Positions 61,250-64,000 of a DNA stretch of 64,000 nucleotides are shown here, in pieces. The notes below the pieces were generated by a model. That model worked only from the letters and a program-made list of their open reading frames with translations, ran no database searches and was not told the DNA's origin. Positions within the stretch are counted from its first letter, which is position 1, and each line of letters begins with the position of its first letter. The translations under genes and the position numbers were made by a program. This stretch comes from Anaeromicrobium sediminis. GTDB lineage: Bacteria; Bacillota; Clostridia; Peptostreptococcales; Thermotaleaceae. The stretch spans positions 16,634 to 80,633 of the forward strand of contig NZ_NIBG01000017.1 of NCBI RefSeq assembly GCF_002270055.1. The letters are read 5' to 3'.

Positions 61250-63535
61250 TTACTTAATTGTAACTGTTCTAGTAGCTCCATCCCACTCAACTTCAGCACC
61301 TAATGCTTTAGCTACGAATGATACTGGAAGCATTGTTCTTCCGTCTTTGATTTCAGCAACAGTATCCATGATTATTGGAGTTCCGTTTACCATCATCTTG
61401 TTGCTTCCGATTTGTACTTGAGCAATTCTATCTCCTTTGAAGATAGTAACTGTTCTAGTAGAACCGTCCCACATAATGTTGTTATCTTCAACTCCCATAG
61501 CTTCTGCTACGTATCTTAATGATAACATAGTTCTTCCATCTTTAATGTATGGAGCAACATCTGCAACTTTTACTTCTTCTCCTACTACGTACTCACCATT
61601 TCCGATTACGAACTTAGCAGGCTCTGCTGCTGTAGTGTTATCGTCAGCTGGAGTAATTACGTTAGCAACTTCTATTGTAGCATACTCATCGTTAGAGTAG
61701 TATCCATAGTAGTCGATTGCATCAGACTTATCATCTGTTAACATAGCAGCATCATCTTTGTCGAATCCATTTCTGATTATAGCGTCACCTTTAACTTCTA
61801 CTTCGATTCCACCTTCTGAGATAGATCTGTCTACTTTTACTTTAGCGTCAGTAATTTCGATTACAGAAGCTTCGTCACTTTCTTCAGTAACTGTAATAGT
61901 TAAGATGTTGTCCTCAATTTCAATATCATCTTCATCGATTTCAATATCTCCCTTAGTTACTTCGATAGTAGGCTCTTCATCCCACTCTAAATCATCATCT
62001 AATTCTACAACGATTTGTCCTTCTTTAATCATTCCATCAGTAGCTTCAGTAATAGTAATCTTACCAACTTCTTGTTCTCTTACTCCAGCCTTTAACTTAG
62101 CAACTTCAGCTTTAATTTCAACTGGGTTCATAGCTTTACCTAATACTACTTCAAACTCTTCTTTGTCTAATGCTCTACCAGAAACTTTAGCGTCAATATC
62201 TCCAGTTTTTCCAGCTTCTACAGATACATAGAAAGTTAATTCTACACCTTTAGTCTTAGTATCATCCCAAGTACTATCTACTGTGAACTCAAATTCGTTT
62301 CCATCGATAGATACGTCTTTTAAGTCGTCTTTAGAGTCTCCCTCGATTTCAACGTCCATGATTTTTACCCAATCAGGTAATTCTACAGTAACTTCCTTGT
62401 TTGCATCCCAAGTTCCAATTACATCTTCTTCAATATTTAACATAGTTAATTCATGTTCTTCAGCATCTGTAGATACAGAAGTTCCATCTAAAGAGTTTCC
62501 ATCAGTTGCTTCTTCGTATTGACCGTTGTAGATTTCAGCTGGATCATCATCAGCTTCTACTGTCATAGAATACTCAGCAAATTTACCTACTTCTAATTTA
62601 GTAGTATCTATTTCATCTAAGTTAGATCTTAAAGTTACGTATACAGTTCCTTCGTCTGCATCGTTAGTTGGCTTTACATATAATTCAGAGATTTCTAATG
62701 TTTTAATTCCAGATTCGTCATCTGTTAATGTGATCTTATCAGTTTCATCAGAATCGTTTAAGTAGATTTTTAAAGTTTCGTCATCTAATTTAACGTTGTC
62801 TGGGTCAATGTCGAAAGATCCGAAGTCTCCAGAAATTTTTCCATAAATTCCACTATTTGTAGAGAAAGTAAAGTCTTTAGTTACTTCTAACTCTATGTAC
62901 TCTAAATCTCCAACTACGATAGTTCCTTCTGCAGTTTCTTCAATTTCAATTGCTTCTATTTCTACTGTGTTAGAGAAATCTGTAGTATCTTCTATAGTGA
63001 TGATAGTGTCTCCAGAAGCTCCTGTAGCAAATACAATTTCTTCTTCTGAAACAGATCCATCTTTAGAAACTATTTCTACTGTAGCTTCTCCTTCTCCATC
63101 CATTTCAACCCACATAGGAATTCTTAATTCAATATCTTCAGCAATGTTTCCTGCTTGAGTAGAAGTTGCTGTAACCTTAATCTTTGAGTCAGTTTTTCTT
63201 TCTACTACTACGTCTACACCATATACTGTAGATCCAACTGTAACCTCATCTGTAGCCGCTTTAATTTTAGCAGCTAATTCAGTTTCAAAGTTAGTAATAG
63301 TTTCATCTCCATTATCTAACCACTCAGCATTAGTTAATTTTAATTCGATAGTTTCTTCGTTATCCCAATCTCCACCATCATTTTCTATTTTTAATTCTGG
63401 TGCACTAGTAAATAAAACAGCATCGTCTTTTACATTTACTTTTTTACTCATACCATTGTCAGATCCTGCGAATGCAGCAACTGGTGTTAAAGCAAGCATT
63501 GTAGCCATTGCTAATAAGGCAACTCTTTTTTTCAT
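61250..63535 (-). CDS. Secreted surface protein with C-terminal copper amine oxidase-like domain, paralogue 2
   Basis: 761 residues from the ATG at 63535 (AGGAGGAAA 7 bp before; the frame is open 50 codons further without a site and would have no signal peptide). Signal peptide MKKRVALLAMATMLALTPVAAFA, acidic body, then the copper amine oxidase N-domain-like module with DGRTMLSLRYVAEAMGV and DGRTMLPVSFVAKALGAEVEWDG. It is collinear with paralogue 1 along its whole length, clearly a tandem duplicate that has diverged mainly in the N-terminal third. Confidence 0.86.
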   Translation of the reverse strand: MKKRVALLAMATMLALTPVAAFAGSDNGMSKKVNVKDDAVLFTSAPELKIENDGGDWDNEETIELKLTNAEWLDNGDETITNFETELAAKIKAATDEVTVGSTVYGVDVVVERKTDSKIKVTATSTQAGNIAEDIELRIPMWVEMDGEGEATVEIVSKDGSVSEEEIVFATGASGDTIITIEDTTDFSNTVEIEAIEIEETAEGTIVVGDLEYIELEVTKDFTFSTNSGIYGKISGDFGSFDIDPDNVKLDDETLKIYLNDSDETDKITLTDDESGIKTLEISELYVKPTNDADEGTVYVTLRSNLDEIDTTKLEVGKFAEYSMTVEADDDPAEIYNGQYEEATDGNSLDGTSVSTDAEEHELTMLNIEEDVIGTWDANKEVTVELPDWVKIMDVEIEGDSKDDLKDVSIDGNEFEFTVDSTWDDTKTKGVELTFYVSVEAGKTGDIDAKVSGRALDKEEFEVVLGKAMNPVEIKAEVAKLKAGVREQEVGKITITEATDGMIKEGQIVVELDDDLEWDEEPTIEVTKGDIEIDEDDIEIEDNILTITVTEESDEASVIEITDAKVKVDRSISEGGIEVEVKGDAIIRNGFDKDDAAMLTDDKSDAIDYYGYYSNDEYATIEVANVITPADDNTTAAEPAKFVIGNGEYVVGEEVKVADVAPYIKDGRTMLSLRYVAEAMGVEDNNIMWDGSTRTVTIFKGDRIAQVQIGSNKMMVNGTPIIMDTVAEIKDGRTMLPVSFVAKALGAEVEWDGATRTVTIK

Positions 63536-63617
63536 TTCATTTCCTCCTTTAATATATGTAAATTCATAATTGATTAAGTTGTGTCGAATTTTGAATCTTA
63601 TTGTTGTTACAAGTTGT

Positions 63618-63646
63618 ATTATATTCCTTTTTTTCCATCCATTCAA
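63618..63646 (-). promoter_or_regulatory. Sigma-A promoter of surface protein gene 2
   Basis: TTGAAT, 17-bp spacer, TATAAT on the minus strand. The leader is about 75 nt. Confidence 0.75.
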
Positions 63647-63810
63647 TGAATTTAACAGACTTGTAATAATGGAAAAAGAATACATGTGATACTGTATTTT
63701 ACAATACTTACATCATTTTTACATTTATGGATTTTTAGTGAAATATATGGGTTTATTTTACTGACAGTTTTCGACATTTATGTATTTAATTTCATTATTT
63801 TAGGAGGTGT

Positions 63811-63867
63811 ATGGATATTTTTTCATTATTTTTACTGGTAATATATTCAACACACTTTTTAACCTAG
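63811..63867 (+). CDS. Very small hydrophobic reading frame with strong ribosome binding site (tentative)
   Basis: ATG at 63811, directly after AGGAGGTGT, opens an 18-codon frame MDIFSLFLLVIYSTHFLT that ends in TAG. It is hydrophobic and could span a membrane once. It lies on the plus strand in the gap between two surface genes. A weak CTGACA-16-TATTTA promoter lies upstream. It could be a toxin-like small peptide or a chance frame. Confidence 0.2.
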   Translation: MDIFSLFLLVIYSTHFLT

Positions 63868-63915
63868 TTATTTCATAAAATATTACAGAAGTCTTTGTTA
63901 CAATTGTGTAACAAA

Positions 63916-63947
63916 AGGGAGATTGAGGATAACTCCTCAATCTCCCT
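63916..63947 (-). terminator. Terminator of surface protein gene 3
   Basis: AGGGAGATTGAGGA / TCCTCAATCTCCCT arms with a 4-nt loop. Same design as the two previous terminators but with G-C pairs at the base of the stem. Confidence 0.9.
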
Positions 63948-63972
63948 ATGTTAACTACTTGGTTTTAATTAC

Positions 63973-64000
63973 TTAATTGTTACTGTTCTTGTTGCTCCAT
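63973..64000 (-). CDS. C-terminal end of a third surface-protein paralogue (cut by window edge)
   Basis: Only the last codons are visible: GATRTVTIK followed by TAA, identical to the end of paralogue 2 and one residue different from paralogue 1. The distance to the terminator is as in the other two copies. The rest of the gene lies beyond the window. Confidence 0.75.

Noticed and set aside
58447..63535. Functional copper amine oxidases
   Set aside because: Only the short N-terminal-type domain is present. The catalytic topaquinone domain is absent, so these are structural or binding proteins.

Overview
The window looks like chromosome of an anaerobic, low-GC, endospore-forming, flagellated member of the Bacillota, of Clostridia/Tissierellia type. 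The support is the AT-rich sequence with strong AGGAGG ribosome binding sites, sporulation genes (spoIIID, spoIIQ, spoIID), flagellar rod genes, a sodium-type F-ATPase with two kinds of c subunit, lysine/beta-keto-acid fermentation enzymes, and SLH and copper-amine-oxidase-domain surface proteins. Almost every gene lies on the minus strand. spoIIID is the only confident plus-strand gene. I see no rRNA, tRNA, CRISPR array, phage or intact insertion sequence.

Layout, left to right. 1-10.1 kb: a surface polysaccharide operon, read right to left, with an O-antigen ligase/polymerase-like protein, a WbuB-like glycosyltransferase, a Wzm/Wzt-type ABC exporter, two more glycosyltransferases (one with a long coiled-coil head) and a heparinase II/III-like protein cut by the window edge. 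10.2-19.4 kb: fabZ, a FlgJ-like rod protein, two rod/hook proteins, mbl, spoIIID, spoIIQ, spoIID, murA and ywmB. This is the same neighbourhood found around the Bacillus subtilis atp locus. 19.4-20.8 kb: a candidate small RNA, a yueI-like gene and a roughly 470-bp foldback element. 20.8-28.8 kb: the complete F1Fo-ATPase operon. 29.1-35.3 kb: an accessory catabolic block (two-subunit CoA transferase, a beta-keto-acid cleavage enzyme, a class III aminotransferase, a dicarboxylate/amino-acid symporter and a DUF3870 protein). 35.4-52.2 kb: housekeeping genes (wecB, tagO, dCMP deaminase, upp, rpiB, ywlE-like, ywlC/sua5, ZIP transporter, antiporter, prfA, prmC, yqhQ, tdk, rpmE, rho, two glpX and a transaldolase). 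52.4-54.5 kb: kce, kal and a MarR regulator. 54.6-64 kb: surface proteins, namely an SLH protein, a TolC-like protein with a copper-amine-oxidase-like N-terminus, and a tandem family of secreted proteins with C-terminal copper-amine-oxidase-like domains (two complete, the tail of a third).

The genes link in several ways. TagO and WecB could start lipid-linked glycan synthesis that feeds the polysaccharide operon. Kce and Kal are two steps of anaerobic lysine degradation. The CoA transferase could activate the acetoacetate made by Kce or by the second cleavage enzyme. A sodium-coupled ATPase would suit the low energy yield of such fermentations.

The least explained material is between genes: (1) two copies of a multi-hairpin element of about 125 bp whose stems differ in sequence but keep pairing; (2) three families of low-complexity, self-complementary intergenic repeats, one of them inside the atp operon; (3) the foldback at 20.26-20.73 kb; and (4) a plus-strand candidate small RNA at 19.47-19.60 kb. 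All function calls come from reading motifs by eye, without database searches.
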